This document shows, in pieces, positions 34,013 through 45,637 of a stretch of DNA of 64,000 nt (position 1 is the stretch's first letter; every line of letters starts with the position of its first letter). Location: NCBI GenBank assembly GCA_003013855.2, contig ML058372.1, positions 1,612,001 to 1,676,000 on the forward strand. Direction: 5' to 3'. Source of the DNA: Liriodendron chinense (taxonomy: Eukaryota; Streptophyta; Magnoliopsida; Magnoliales; Magnoliaceae). A program made the position numbers and the translations under genes. The notes under the pieces were generated by a model, which saw only the letters and a list, made by a program, of their open reading frames with translations, ran no database searches and was not told the origin of the DNA.

Positions 34013-34557
34013 TTTTAACGGTTTTTCACAAATTTCTGAAATTAGTATCTATTTAGGATTTTTAAGATTTTAGGACTAACTTAGTTTGTTTATTTTATTT
34101 TTCCTTTCAGGGATTTCTAGGAAGCTGAAGAAGATACAAGGATTTTAAGTGCTGAATCAGGTTCTATCTTTCTAAACCTTACTCTTCTCCTTCTCCTATT
34201 CATTCCTATCTTATTTATCTCTTGTAGAGTGGGTGGAGACTCCTTTTGGATCTCTGAAAGGTTGGCCTTTTTGCCACCTGGATTTCAATTGGTCGGCTCT
34301 GCCGTCTTGGATCACCTTGTGCTCAGAGATTTCTTTTCTCATCTCTACTCCTCTTTCTCCTTTTTCTACACTTTTTCTCAAAAGATTCAAAGAGTGGGTG
34401 GGGAGTTCTCTGAACCCCTATTGACCAGGAGAAATCGGTCTCTATCCTTGCTTCTGGCTTAGCCATTGCAAGACACCTTGTGCTTCGGTCTTAGAGAAAA
34501 GTAAAGAAAGAGAGGAAGAATTCTTCTTCTCTTTATTTCTTATTTTTTTGGTTTTGC
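34013..34557 (+). other. E3 5' leader
   Basis: A strong acceptor-like TTTATTTTTCCTTTCAG ends at about 34110. Two diverged GAGTGGGTGG...CCTTGTGCT segments (about 34227-34323 and 34393-34493) are shared with E1. A small open frame at 34229-34462 follows this duplication and is not called. Confidence 0.6.
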
Positions 34558-36354
34558 ATGCCACATTGGGCTCGGGATTCCAATAACCGACTCATAAGTG
34601 AAGGGGGGATAGTGGAAGGAATTGATAGAGAGCCACGTGCTAGGAGACAACTAAACTCTCCAATTTTATTTGAAAATATGGCTGCAAATCAACCTAATCC
34701 GGGCCAAAACCAAACTGAAACAGGGGAGAATGTGGTTGAGAATGTTCCCCGACCTAGGACTTTACGTGATTTCTTGCAACCTGCAAGAACGAGCACTCCC
34801 TCATGCATAGTATTTCCACCAAATGCAGGGAATGTGGATTTGAAACCGGGAGTGATTCAACTTCTCCCTAAATTCCATGGATTAGATAGTGAAAGTGCCT
34901 ATCAACACCTTAAGGAGTTTGATGAGGTAATCACCACCATGCACTTTGTAAATGTGACGGAAGATGTGGTGAGACTTAAATTCTTCCCTTTCACTCTTAA
35001 AGATAAAGCTAAGGGTTGGCTTTATGCATTGAGGCCAAGATCAATTGGTGCATGGACTGATATGCACAGAGAATTCATAAAGAAATTCTTCCCTCCTTAC
35101 AAAACGAATATGTTGAAGCGCCTTATCATGAACTTTGCCCAAAAGGAAAGCTTTTTCTATGAAGGACTGACTTCACTCATGCGCCAATTTGTAGAGATAA
35201 TGTGTAATGGGGAGTTCATGAATAAGGAAGCTGATGAAGCATGGGATTATTTGGAAGAGTTGGCTGAGAATGCACAGTCTTGGGACACATCTAAACCAAC
35301 AAATTCCAAGACTGGCCAACAAAAGGAAAAGGGAGGAATGTATGTCTTATCAGAAGAAGATAGCATAAGTGCACGGGTGGCTAGCCTCACAAGAAAGGTC
35401 GAAGCCATGGAATTAAGGAAAGGAGAAACAATCAACTCCACTGACGTTGAAACTGTTTGTGGAATTTGTGCTGGAAATCAACATACAACACAGGATTGCC
35501 CCATAATTTCAGCAGTTCAAGGCATCCTACAAGAACAAACAAATGCCGTAAACAGTTATCAGCAGCAATATGGTGCTCCAAACTCAAACACGTTTAATCC
35601 TAATTGGAAGAACCATCCCAACTTCAGTTGGAGGAATGGACCCACTGCAAATGCAAATAATACTCCAAAAGTATCACTAGAGGAGATGTTGGGTGCATTC
35701 GTATCGGTCCAAGCTGAGTACAACAAAACAAATTCTCTCAAAATAGATGGGTTCATGCAAGAGCAATTGAAATTCAATCAAAATTCAACTCAAGCCATTA
35801 ATGAATTAAAAACATCACTGGCTAGAGTTGAATCTCATCTTAGTGTTAGAGAGAAGGGCACACTTCCTGCCCAACCTCTTCCTAACCCAAGAACCCAGTT
35901 TGAGATACAAGATGCAAGCTCATCCTCCCACCATACGGAACATGTTCAAGCTATCACCACTTTGAGAAGTGGGAAAGAGATTGACAAATCCAATCCGATG
36001 AAGGCCCCAAAGCCTAAGGATCCGAAAATTTCCAAAGAGGATGATAGCCCGAACAATACCCCACAAGATAAAGAACCGGAAAGGCAATACAAGCCGGTTG
36101 CTCCATTTCCACAAAGGTTGATTTCACCTAAACCTTTAGACAAAAATCTGGAGATTTTAGAAGTTTTCAAGCAGGTGAAGAGAAACATCCCGTTGTTAGA
36201 TGCAATAAAACAAATACCATCGTATGCCAAATTTCTAAAGGAATTGTGTACAGTCAAAAGGGAACACAATGTTCATAACAAAGTACTTTTGACTGAGAAT
36301 TTTGAGCGCCATTATCAAACGAGAGGTGCCCCAAAAATACAAGGATCCGGGTAG
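34558..36354 (+). pseudogene. E3 gag with start of protease region
   Basis: It starts MPHWARDSNNRLISEGG. Core: FHGLDSESAYQHLKEFDEVI and RSIGAWTDMHREFIKKFFPP. At about 35150 it jumps from NFAQKES to FFYEGLTSLMRQF, an in-frame loss of roughly 27 residues that E4 retains (the QCWERFKELL...HHGYES part). Zinc knuckle CGICAGNQHTTQDC near residue 300. The frame is lost near 36300, just before the protease active site, where the next frame takes over. Confidence 0.87.
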
Positions 36355-38473
36355 TCCAACCATCTCATGCATCATAGGAGACTACCGGATTAAACAAGCC
36401 CTACTCGATTTGGGGGCAAGTGTGAATCTCATTCCATACTCGGTCTACGAACAACTTGGGTTAGGTGAATTGAAACCCACCAAAACCACACTCCAACTTG
36501 CTGATAGATCCATCCGTATACCGAGAGGAATGATAGAGGATGTTCTAGTCCAAGTTGATAAATTCTACTTCCCAGTAGACTTTATTGTCTTGGATACACA
36601 TCCCGTGATAGGCACCGGTGCGCAAATTCCCATCATACTTGGACGGCCGTTTCTAGCTACTTCAAATGCCATTATCAATTGTAGAAACGGACTTGTACAA
36701 ATGTCCTTTGGAAATATGACCCTTGAGCTTAACATATTTGATTTATGCAAACAACCACAGGAGGTTGATGATGATGTCCACGAATTAAACATGATTGAAT
36801 CATTCGTGGAGGATACAGTCCCATTGTCACTATTTTCCGACCCTTTGGAGGCATGTGTGGCCCATCCTCATGAGATGAATGATGACACAACACAAGAGAT
36901 GGATGCCATTCTAGATGTGATGCCGGTGCTTGAGAATAAAAGATGGAGGGCCCCAATAGAGCCTTTGCCTGTAAATGAGAACAAGGCCCTCCCATCCAAC
37001 ATCAAGGCGCCAACACTCGACCTAAAACCATTGCCAAGTGAGCTAAAATATGTTTATTTAGGTCAAGATGAGACATATCCAGTGGTGATTTCTTCCCACT
37101 TGGATGAGGAACAAGAGAGTAGGCTAATAGCCACTCTATTAAAGCACAAGAGTGCCATTGGATGGTCAATTGCGGATCTCAAAGGCATAGATCCACTGAT
37201 TTGTACTCATCGCATACACCTTGAGGAAAATGCAAAGACATCCCGGCAACCACAAAGACGACTAAATCCAAACATGAAGGATGTGGTTAAGGCCGAAGTG
37301 GTGAAACTATTGGATGTAGGTATCATTTACCCAATATCCGATAGCCAATGGGTGAGCCCAACTCAAGTGGTGCCTAAGAAATCCGGAATAACCATTGTAG
37401 CCAATGCCAATAAAGAACTCGTGCCAACTAGAGTCACTACTGGTTGGAGAATGTGCATTGACTACAGGAAGCTAAACACTGTCACGAGGAAAGACCACTT
37501 CCCCCTACCGTTTGTTGATCAGATTTTAGAACGGTTGGCGGGTCATTCCCACTTTTGCTTCCTTGATGGCTATTCAGGGTATAACCAAATAGAAATTGCC
37601 CGTGAAGACCAAGAAAAGACTACATTCACATGTCCATTCGGCACTTTCGCCTATCGACGGATGCCGTTTGGACTATGTAATGCCCCTGCCACCTTTCAGC
37701 GTTGTATGATGAGCATCTTTTCTGACATGGTGGGGACCATTCTCGAAGTCTTCATGGATGATTTTTTCGTATTTGGTTGTAGCTTTGATGAGTGCCTTGA
37801 GCACTTGAAATCTGTGCTGAAAAGATGTGAAGAGAAGAACCTTGTGCTGAATTGGGAAAAGTGTCACTTCATGGTTCAAAAGGGAATTGTACTTGGTCAC
37901 ATCGTTTCACAAAATGGAATTGAGGTGGACAAAGAAAAAATTGATCTTATCTCTACCCTTCCACCACTCAAAAGCATACGAGATGTTCGGTCCTTTTTAG
38001 GACACGCAGGATTCTACAGAAGGTTCATAAAGGACTTCAGTTCACTCTCTCGCCCTTTATGTAACCTACTTCAAAAGGAAAATTCATTCGAGTGGAATGA
38101 AGAATGTCAAAAGGCCTTTACCACCCTTAAAGGTATGTTGACATGTGCCCCAATAATGCAACCACCTGATTGGAGCCTTCCATTTGAGATTATGTGCGAC
38201 GCTAGCGACTATGCTATTGGGGCCGTGCTAAGCCAAAGAAAAGATAAAAAGCCATGTGTCATCTACTATGCAAGTAGAACCCTAAACTCAGCCCAAGCAA
38301 ACTACACCACCACTGAAAAAGAACTTTTAGCTGTAGTTTTTGCCTTGGACAAGTTTAGGTTCTACTTGATTGGATCCAAGATCATTATATTCACTGACCA
38401 TGCCGCGCTTAAGTATCTTCTTTCTAAGAAGGATGCTAAACCACGGTTGTTAAGATGGATCCTTCTACTCTAA
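36302..38473 (+). pseudogene. E3 protease, RT and RNase H
   Basis: 723 codons. Protease ALLDLGASVNLIPYSVYEQL near residue 34 and IPIILGRPFLATSNAIINCR; RT WRMCIDYRKLNTVTRKDHFP near 381, CFLDGYSGYNQIEIA, and catalytic EVFMDDFFVFG near 483; RNase H FEIMCDASDYAIGAVLSQRK near 631 and ASRTLNSAQANYTTTEKELL. A TAA at 38471-38473 stands where E4 has a sense codon (LLLQEFDLEI), so this is a nonsense change. Confidence 0.92.
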
Positions 38474-39267
38474 GAATTTGACATAGAAATACGTGATAAG
38501 AAAGGAGTAGAAAATGTAGTAGCTGACCATCTCTCTAGACTTGTCCTCACTGATTCCCCTGAGACGACTGCAATCAATGATATGTTCCCTGATGAACAAC
38601 TTTTTGCTGTTTCCCAATTGCCATGGTATGCGGACATTGCTAACTATCTTGCTACAGGTACAATTCCTACGTATTGGAAAAAGCAAGATAAGGATAGATT
38701 CTTCACGGAGGTGCAGAAATTCCTATGGGACGACCCATACTTATTCAAGTATTGTCCCGATCAAATCATAAGGAGATGTGTCCCAGATGATGAGCAACAA
38801 AGTATCATCTCCTTCTGTCATTCTCAAGCATGTGGTGGCCACTTTTCGGCTAAAAAGACCACAGCAAAAATTCTGCAATGTGGGTTTTATTGGCCCACCA
38901 TGTTCAAAGACACACATGAGTTTTGCAAAGCATGTGAACCTTGTCAGAAATTAGGGGGAATCTCCCGTAGAAATATGATGCCACTCAATCCCATCTTAAT
39001 AATCGAAATTTTTTATTGTTGGGGCATCGATTTCATGGGCCCATTCCCATCTTCTTTTGGAAACCTATACATCTTGCTTGCCGTTGACTATGTTTCCAAA
39101 TGGGTCGAGGCCATCCCTTGCCGGAATAATGACCATAAAACGGTCATTCGATTTTTAAAAGAAAATATTCTTTTCCGGTTTGGAACGCCTCAAGTCATCA
39201 TAAGTGATGGAGGGTCTCACTTTTGCAATCGCCCTTTTGAAACCTTAATGAAGAAATATGGCGTAAC
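38474..39267 (+). pseudogene. E3 RNase H-integrase spacer and integrase, N-terminal part
   Basis: It continues in frame after the stop: EFDIEIRDKKGVENVVADHL, FLWDDPYLFKYCPDQIIRRC, the zinc site (GGHFSAKKTT...CKACEPCQ), WGIDFMGPFP with the first catalytic Asp, and IISDGGSHF with the second. It ends at the E4 insertion after KYG. Confidence 0.9.
39263..39267. repeat. TSD of E4, left copy (GTAAC)
   Basis: Precedes TGTTCGCTCG; partner at 48935-48939. Confidence 0.95.
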
Positions 39268-40660
39268 TGTTCGCTCGCCTCAAGTGTAAGGCTGCGATGT
39301 AGTAATAAATCTCGGTAAGACCGAGGTCGATCCACAGGGAAATAGTAACAGCTACCAAATCACTCCAGCAACTCGGCTTTTTAAAGGAAATCAGATTTAA
39401 AAGAGTGCTTACTTAAAACAAGAATTTAATGAAAAATCAGAGATATTAAGTACTAAGGCTTTCAAGGATCCACTTGTAGCAATCCTATGTCAATTCAGTC
39501 AATCCAAATAGAGAACACAACTAGATTTGAAGTCCTATCTCTCATCTAGTTGGAAAGTAAAGCATTCACACACATTCCATCACATTCAAGTTGAACTTCC
39601 AAGTTCTAGTTCCATTCAATCAATACAAAACTCAAACTATAGCCTGCGGAGTAACAGCCATGCCTCTGGACTATGGCCTGCTCAAGGATTACTATAATCC
39701 GAATTTAGATAAACAAACATGATAATCTCAGAGAATTAAAAGGAATTCATGTCCGGAGCACATAAACTCAGATAAAACATCTCAAACTACCATTATTTGG
39801 AACTAAACCATGCAAAAATCCAAACTTGAATGCAAATTACTTGAATTAAACTGAAATCAACATAGTATTAGCTACAAGCTTCACCTCTCATCCTTAGCTG
39901 AGAGGTTTTAGCCGAGCATAGTCATGCTACAACTAAAAACTCTGAAATAAAGCATAAAAATAGAAAAACCCGAATAGGAGAGTTGCAGCCGCTCCACAAT
40001 CGCCTTCACCCTCCAAACTCACGTTCCTTAGCCTCTCTGATGCCCTAGGGAGAGCCCCTAGGTGTCCTTTTATAGCAAACAATCTCCCTTGCGTCGAATT
40101 CTGCGAAAGACTACGCATTGCGCAGTGTTTTTCGGAGTCCTGATTTAGAAAGGATTGATCTTACGCAGCACCGACCGGTCACGACCTGTCGGACTGATTT
40201 TCCAAGCATTCCAATGAGTACAGCCAACCGGTCATGATTGGTCGGACTGGCTATCCATTCATCCAGCAAGTGTGGCCGACTGGTCATGACCGGTCGGACC
40301 AGATTTTCCATCATCCAGTGTGTGTGCCCGACCGGTCATGACCGGTCGGGCTCCAATGTAATGTGGTCAGCCTTCATGGCTGACCGGTCATGATCGGTTG
40401 GCCTGTCTTCCATTTGATTCTTCTTCTCTTCTTTTTCTCCTTTTTCTTCTTCTCTCTCTTCTCTTTGCTTTCTCCTTTCTTTGGTCTTCTTTCATCTTCA
40501 TTCAAAAGCTCTAGAAGCATTCTTTTGGCTTGTAATTGAATGAACTCCGCTCTCATCCCTATAATCACAAAACATATGTTAGGTGGGCCTTTAAACCATG
40601 AAAATCATGCAAATCTTGTCGTGTAATGGGCAATGCAATGTATAAATTGGAGGTTCAACA
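39268..40660 (-). repeat. E4 3' LTR
   Basis: TATA 40066-40075; hairpin 39883-39906; palindromes 40170-40401. It lacks a 53-bp stretch with one palindrome that the 5' LTR keeps (about 48573-48625), and its palindromes carry more transitions. Confidence 0.95.
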
Positions 40661-41785
40661 CACCCCCCAACCAGCTTTTTGCTAGTCCCGAGCAAAACAT
40701 GCGTGAATAAGTTCAAACTTCCAAACCCAACTCTCTTTCAGAAACCATGTTTCTATCCATTCCAAGAAATACAAGTATAAAATTTGGAGAAATTAGGTGA
40801 TAGAAGCTAAAATCTCGGACTCTCAAAACATAATAAGTGTCTACATGAAATTCCCACTAATTGATTGATAAATAGAAGAACTCGAACAAATTCAACCTAG
40901 TGTGCATAGTGAAAGTTCATCTCATGAGTTTCTGGGATCATCTTCTTCATAGATTAAGTAAACCAAGGATTTTAAGGTGCACAGAGCAACAACAAGCCTA
41001 TGACAGGAATTTGCCTTACCGTCCTTCCGACGGCTTTCACACTACGTCCCATTTCCGGCTTTGGTTACGGTTCGACCATCCCCCGGTTGGTAATAGGTAG
41101 CCCTTTTCGGAATTTTCCACCATTTTTCCTTCATTCCCGATTTCATCCTTTCTTTCCTTTTTCTTTTAAAATTAGATAGGATTTTTAGAAATCCATATCC
41201 TCCGTTATTTTCCCATGGACAAGGATGGACAAAATACCCCGGCTTGGCTGCTCAACACCTCTAAACCAAAGTCTAGCTAATCCACAAATCACATAAACCT
41301 GTCACTCATGAAAATCGTGTAATGTGAACTTGGTGTAAAGGTGTTCAACTTTTCTATTAATCACAACAATAGGGGAACTATCATATAAAACCATTATGTT
41401 GGAAGAAATTCAAGACGACAACATCGCACACTTCATATCTCCTCCTCTTATACTCATAGCATCTCAAATGTATAGAAACAAAATTTTCTAAAAGATTTTT
41501 GAGATGTTAGAAAATTCAAAAAAAATTTATGCATATCAAGCTCGAATTGTTGCAATATTCTAGATGAGGGATCTCATCTCACCCCCCAACCAAACCTTGC
41601 ATTGTCCTCAATGTAAAAAGATAGTCAATTAGCATGAACATGAGAGCAATGGTAAACAATGAGAGAGTGAGAACAATAGTACCTGAGAGAGCAATCATGG
41701 AAATCTCCAACTCACAACTAAAACCTAATAAAACAGAAGAACAAAACTAAACCTACCTATGCTATACCTCCATCAGACTAGGAGA
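40661..41785 (-). other. E4 polypurine tract and 3' UTR
   Basis: LTR-adjacent GGTTGGGGGGTG (minus) at 40661-40672; identical second copy at 41580-41591 with its hairpin (about 41598-41616). The conserved block is at about 40995-41100. The antisense open frame at 40900-41100 is a by-product of that block. Confidence 0.8.
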
Positions 41786-44700
41786 TCAATCATCCCGATA
41801 GACAGGATCATTCAGGGAGATGGACATGTCCTGTGAATCAAATTTCTCAACGAAAGGTTTAAGGCGTTGTCCATTAACTTTGAAACAGTCACCGTTCGCT
41901 GCATTCTCAATCTCAACAGCCCCATGAGGAAAAACTTCTTTGACAATATATGGGCCGGTCCATCGAGATCGTAATTTTCCCGAAAAAAGATGAAGTCGGG
42001 CATTATACAAGAGCACTTTCTGTCCTTCATGGAAAGATTTCCTTAAGATATGCTTGTCATGAAAGGCCTTCATCTTGCTCTTGTAAATTCTCGAATTCTC
42101 ATATGCATCGTTCCGGATCTCATCAAGCTCGTTTAATTGAAGTTTGCGAAGCGAGCTAGCCTTGTCAATGTCAAAATTTAGAGCCCGAATTGCCCAATAG
42201 GCTTTGTGTTCTATCTCCACAGGCAAGTGGCACGCTTTCCCATAGACAAGTCTATAAGGGGACATTCCAATGGGTGTCTTGTAGGCAGTACGGTGAGCCC
42301 AAAGTGCATCATCTAATCTTAGGGACCAATCCTTGCGATCCCGTCTCACCGTCTTTTCTAAAATCTGCTTAATTTTCCTATTGGAGATTTCAGCTTGCCC
42401 ACTTGTTTGTGGGTGGTATGGGGTGCTCACTTTGTGCCTAATACCATATTTCTTCATCAAAGTTTCAAACGGTCTATTACAAAAGTGAGAACCACCATCA
42501 CTAATAATGGCGCGAGGCGTTCCAAATCTAGAGAGTATATTTTCCTTGAGGAACTTGAGAACCGTACAATGATCGTTGATTCTACATGGGATAGCCTCTA
42601 TCCATTTAGACACATAGTCTACGGCAAGCAGAATATAGACATGCCCAAAAGATGAGGGGAATGGTCCCATGAAATCGATGCCCCAACAGTCAAAGACTTT
42701 AAGATGTTGAATTGGGGTGAGAGGCATCATATTTCGACGGGATAATCCTCCTAACTTCTGGCAGCGCTCGCACGCTTTACAAAACTCGTGGGTATCTTTA
42801 AATAATGTGGGCCAATAAAAACCACACTGCAGAATTTTTACAGTTGTTTTCTTGGCTGAAAAATGACCCCCACATGCTTGATCATGACAAAAGGAGATGA
42901 CCGAATTGTGTTCATCATCGGGGATGCATCTCCTTATAATTTGGTCTGGGTAATATTTAAACAATAGAGGTTCATCCCAGAAAAATCTGCGCACTTCCCT
43001 TAGAAATTTACGTTTGTCTTGCGCAGTCCAATGAGTCGGCATTGCACCTGTGGAAAGATAATTGGCTATATCAGCGTACCATGGTGGATGCATAGCAACA
43101 AAGAGTTTCTCATCAGGGAATGAGTCCTCAATAGGTGACTCGTCAATGGAATTTGGTAGGACTAGGCGGGATAGATGATCCGCCACCACATTTTCTACCC
43201 CCTTCTTATCTTTGATCTCCAAATCGAATTCTTGAAGGAGTAGGATCCATCTTAGCAAACGGAGCTTAGCATCCTTCTTGGAAAGAAGGTATTTCAGCGC
43301 CGCATGATCTGTATAAACGATAACTTTGGATCCTATTAAGTATGGTCTGAATTTGTCCAAGGCAAAAATGACAGCTAGGAGCTCTTTCTCCGTAGTCGAA
43401 TAGTTAACTTGGGCAGGATTCAAGGTCCTACTTGCGTAGTAGATGACATGGGGCTTTTTATCCTTCTTTTGACCTAACACCGCCCCAATAGCAAAATCGC
43501 TTGCATCGCACATCAACTCAAAAGGAGTGGACCAATCTGGTGGTTGCATGATAGGTGCGGATGTTAACATGTCTTTTAGCTTTGAAAAAGCTAATTGACA
43601 TTCGGCACTCCACTCGAACTGGTTCTCCTTTTGTAGAAGGTTGCATAAAGGCCTTGAGATGTGACTAAAGTCCTTTATAAACCTTCGATAAAAACCGGCG
43701 TGTCCAAGGAAGGACCGCACATCGCGTATGCTTTTGGGTGGTGGTAGATTGGAAATTATGTCAATTTTCGCCCGGTCTACTTCTATTCCATTGGACGAGA
43801 TGATATGTCCAAGGACTATTCCTCTTTGTACCATGAAATGACACTTTTCCCAGTTTAATACAAGTTGCTTTTCTTCACACCTCATCAAGACCAACTTCAA
43901 GTGCTTGAGACACTCCTCAAATGTACAACCAAAAATAGAAAAATCATCCATGAATACCTCAAGAAACTCTCCCACCATGTCCGAGAAAATACTCAACATG
44001 CATCGTTGAAATGTGGCGGGTGCATTACATAACCCGAATGGCATTCTTCGGTACGCGAAGGTGCCAAACGGGCATGTAAAAGTGGTTTTCTCTTGATCTT
44101 CCGGAGCTATCTCAATTTGGTTGTATCCAGAATAGCCATCTAGGAAGCAGTAATAAGAATGTCCTGCCAACCTCTCCAATATTTGATCCATAAATGGGAG
44201 AGGGAAGTGGTCTTTCCTAGTAACTGTATTGAGCTTCCTATAATCAATGCACATACGCCAACCGGTTGTCACCCTTGTCGGTATAAGTTCGTTGTTGGCG
44301 TTCTCAATGATGGTAATACCGGATTTCTTGGGGACAACTTGGGTAGGACTCACCCATTGGCTATCTGAGATGGGGTAGATAATACCCACATCCAATAGCT
44401 TCAACACCTCGGCTTTGACAACCTCCATCATGTTTGGATTTAGCCTTCTTTGAGGTTGTCTAGACGTTTTTGCATCTTCTTCAAGGTGTATACGGTGAGT
44501 GCAAACTGAAGGATATATCCCTTTGAGATCCGCTATTGTCCAACCTATGGCTTCCCGATGTTCTTTGAGTAGCTCAATCAACTTGAGCTCTTGGTCTTTC
44601 TCTAGGTGGGAGGCAATGACAACTGGGAACGTTTCTTCTTGACCTAAATATACGTATTTAAGCTCTGATGGCAGCGGTTTGAGGTCAAGCTTTGGTGGTT

Positions 44701-45637
44701 TGATGTTAGACGGTAGAGGCCTTGATGTGGTTGGTGGCAATTTTTCAAAGTGGGGCCTCCACCGGCTAGTATCAACTACCGGTCTTTCTATATTTATTGC
44801 CTGCACAATCTCACTACTGATGGGATCTTCGGAATCCATGAAATGTGCTAAGCATGTCTCCAAGCTTTCTAGTGGTTCAAGTTGGAGGAGTTCTTCTTCT
44901 TCAAAAGTTTCGAGCATGTTCACATTGAAGAACTCATCATCATCGACATCCCTATGTCTTTTGCCCAAATGAAACACATTTACCTCTAGTGTCATGTTTC
45001 CAAAAGATAGTTGCATCACCCCATTCCGGCAATTGATGATTGTGTTTGATGTGGCAAGGAATGGGCGGCCTAATATCACCGGTATTTGGGTGCTAGCATC
45101 CAAAACCGGTTGTGTGTCCAAGACTATAAAATCTACCGGGTAGTAGAATTTGTCAACTTGGACTAGAACATCCTCAACTATCCCCCTCGGTACACGGATA
45201 GATCTATCAGCGAGTTGCAATGTGGTTTTGGTGAGTTTTAATTCACCAAGGCCCAATTGCTCATATACCGAGTATGGGATCAAGTTCACACTCGCCCCCA
45301 AGTCTAACAAGGCACGTTCAATCCGGTAGTCTCCAATGATACATGAGACGGTGGGACTACCGGGATCTTTGAATTTTGGGGGAGTCTTTTGAGTGAGGAT
45401 GGCACTAACTTGCTCAGTTAAGAAGGCCTTTTGCTGCACATTATATTTGCGTTTTGTTGTGCATAGGTCTTTTAGAAACCTGGCATAAGAGGGAATTTGT
45501 TTGATGGCATCAAGCAAAGGGATATTGATCTTGACTTGTCTGAAAATCTCTAGAATATCTTGAGAATTTGGGAGAGATTTTGGGGCAACCAATCTCGATG
45601 GGAATGGTGCTATGGGCTTGTAAATGCGTTCCGGTTG
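41786..45637 (-). CDS. E4 Pol: protease, RT, RNase H, integrase
   Basis: Polyprotein, 1268 codons counted from 45592; the frame is open back to the stop at 45638. Approximate residues: protease LLDLGASVNLIPYS 92; RT WRMCIDYRKLN 443, CFLDGYSGYNQIEIA, catalytic EVFMDDFSIFG 544; RNase H MCDASDFAIGAVLGQKK 692 and TEKELLAVIFALDKFR; integrase zinc site ACGGHFSAKKTT...CKACERCQ about 900, WGIDFMGPFP 970, IISDGGSHF 1032, Glu in SGQAEISN 1066. It ends ISLNDPVYRDD. All catalytic residues that I can locate are present. It would act with Gag in cytoplasmic particles and then integrate DNA in the nucleus. Confidence 0.95.
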   Translation of the reverse strand, partial: QPERIYKPIAPFPSRLVAPKSLPNSQDILEIFRQVKINIPLLDAIKQIPSYARFLKDLCTTKRKYNVQQKAFLTEQVSAILTQKTPPKFKDPGSPTVSCIIGDYRIERALLDLGASVNLIPYSVYEQLGLGELKLTKTTLQLADRSIRVPRGIVEDVLVQVDKFYYPVDFIVLDTQPVLDASTQIPVILGRPFLATSNTIINCRNGVMQLSFGNMTLEVNVFHLGKRHRDVDDDEFFNVNMLETFEEEELLQLEPLESLETCLAHFMDSEDPISSEIVQAINIERPVVDTSRWRPHFEKLPPTTSRPLPSNIKPPKLDLKPLPSELKYVYLGQEETFPVVIASHLEKDQELKLIELLKEHREAIGWTIADLKGIYPSVCTHRIHLEEDAKTSRQPQRRLNPNMMEVVKAEVLKLLDVGIIYPISDSQWVSPTQVVPKKSGITIIENANNELIPTRVTTGWRMCIDYRKLNTVTRKDHFPLPFMDQILERLAGHSYYCFLDGYSGYNQIEIAPEDQEKTTFTCPFGTFAYRRMPFGLCNAPATFQRCMLSIFSDMVGEFLEVFMDDFSIFGCTFEECLKHLKLVLMRCEEKQLVLNWEKCHFMVQRGIVLGHIISSNGIEVDRAKIDIISNLPPPKSIRDVRSFLGHAGFYRRFIKDFSHISRPLCNLLQKENQFEWSAECQLAFSKLKDMLTSAPIMQPPDWSTPFELMCDASDFAIGAVLGQKKDKKPHVIYYASRTLNPAQVNYSTTEKELLAVIFALDKFRPYLIGSKVIVYTDHAALKYLLSKKDAKLRLLRWILLLQEFDLEIKDKKGVENVVADHLSRLVLPNSIDESPIEDSFPDEKLFVAMHPPWYADIANYLSTGAMPTHWTAQDKRKFLREVRRFFWDEPLLFKYYPDQIIRRCIPDDEHNSVISFCHDQACGGHFSAKKTTVKILQCGFYWPTLFKDTHEFCKACERCQKLGGLSRRNMMPLTPIQHLKVFDCWGIDFMGPFPSSFGHVYILLAVDYVSKWIEAIPCRINDHCTVLKFLKENILSRFGTPRAIISDGGSHFCNRPFETLMKKYGIRHKVSTPYHPQTSGQAEISNRKIKQILEKTVRRDRKDWSLRLDDALWAHRTAYKTPIGMSPYRLVYGKACHLPVEIEHKAYWAIRALNFDIDKASSLRKLQLNELDEIRNDAYENSRIYKSKMKAFHDKHILRKSFHEGQKVLLYNARLHLFSGKLRSRWTGPYIVKEVFPHGAVEIENAANGDCFKVNGQRLKPFVEKFDSQDMSISLNDPVYRDD

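Noticed and set aside
36565..36995. Minus-strand frames inside E3 pol
   Set aside because: Shadows of the plus-strand protease/RT frame.
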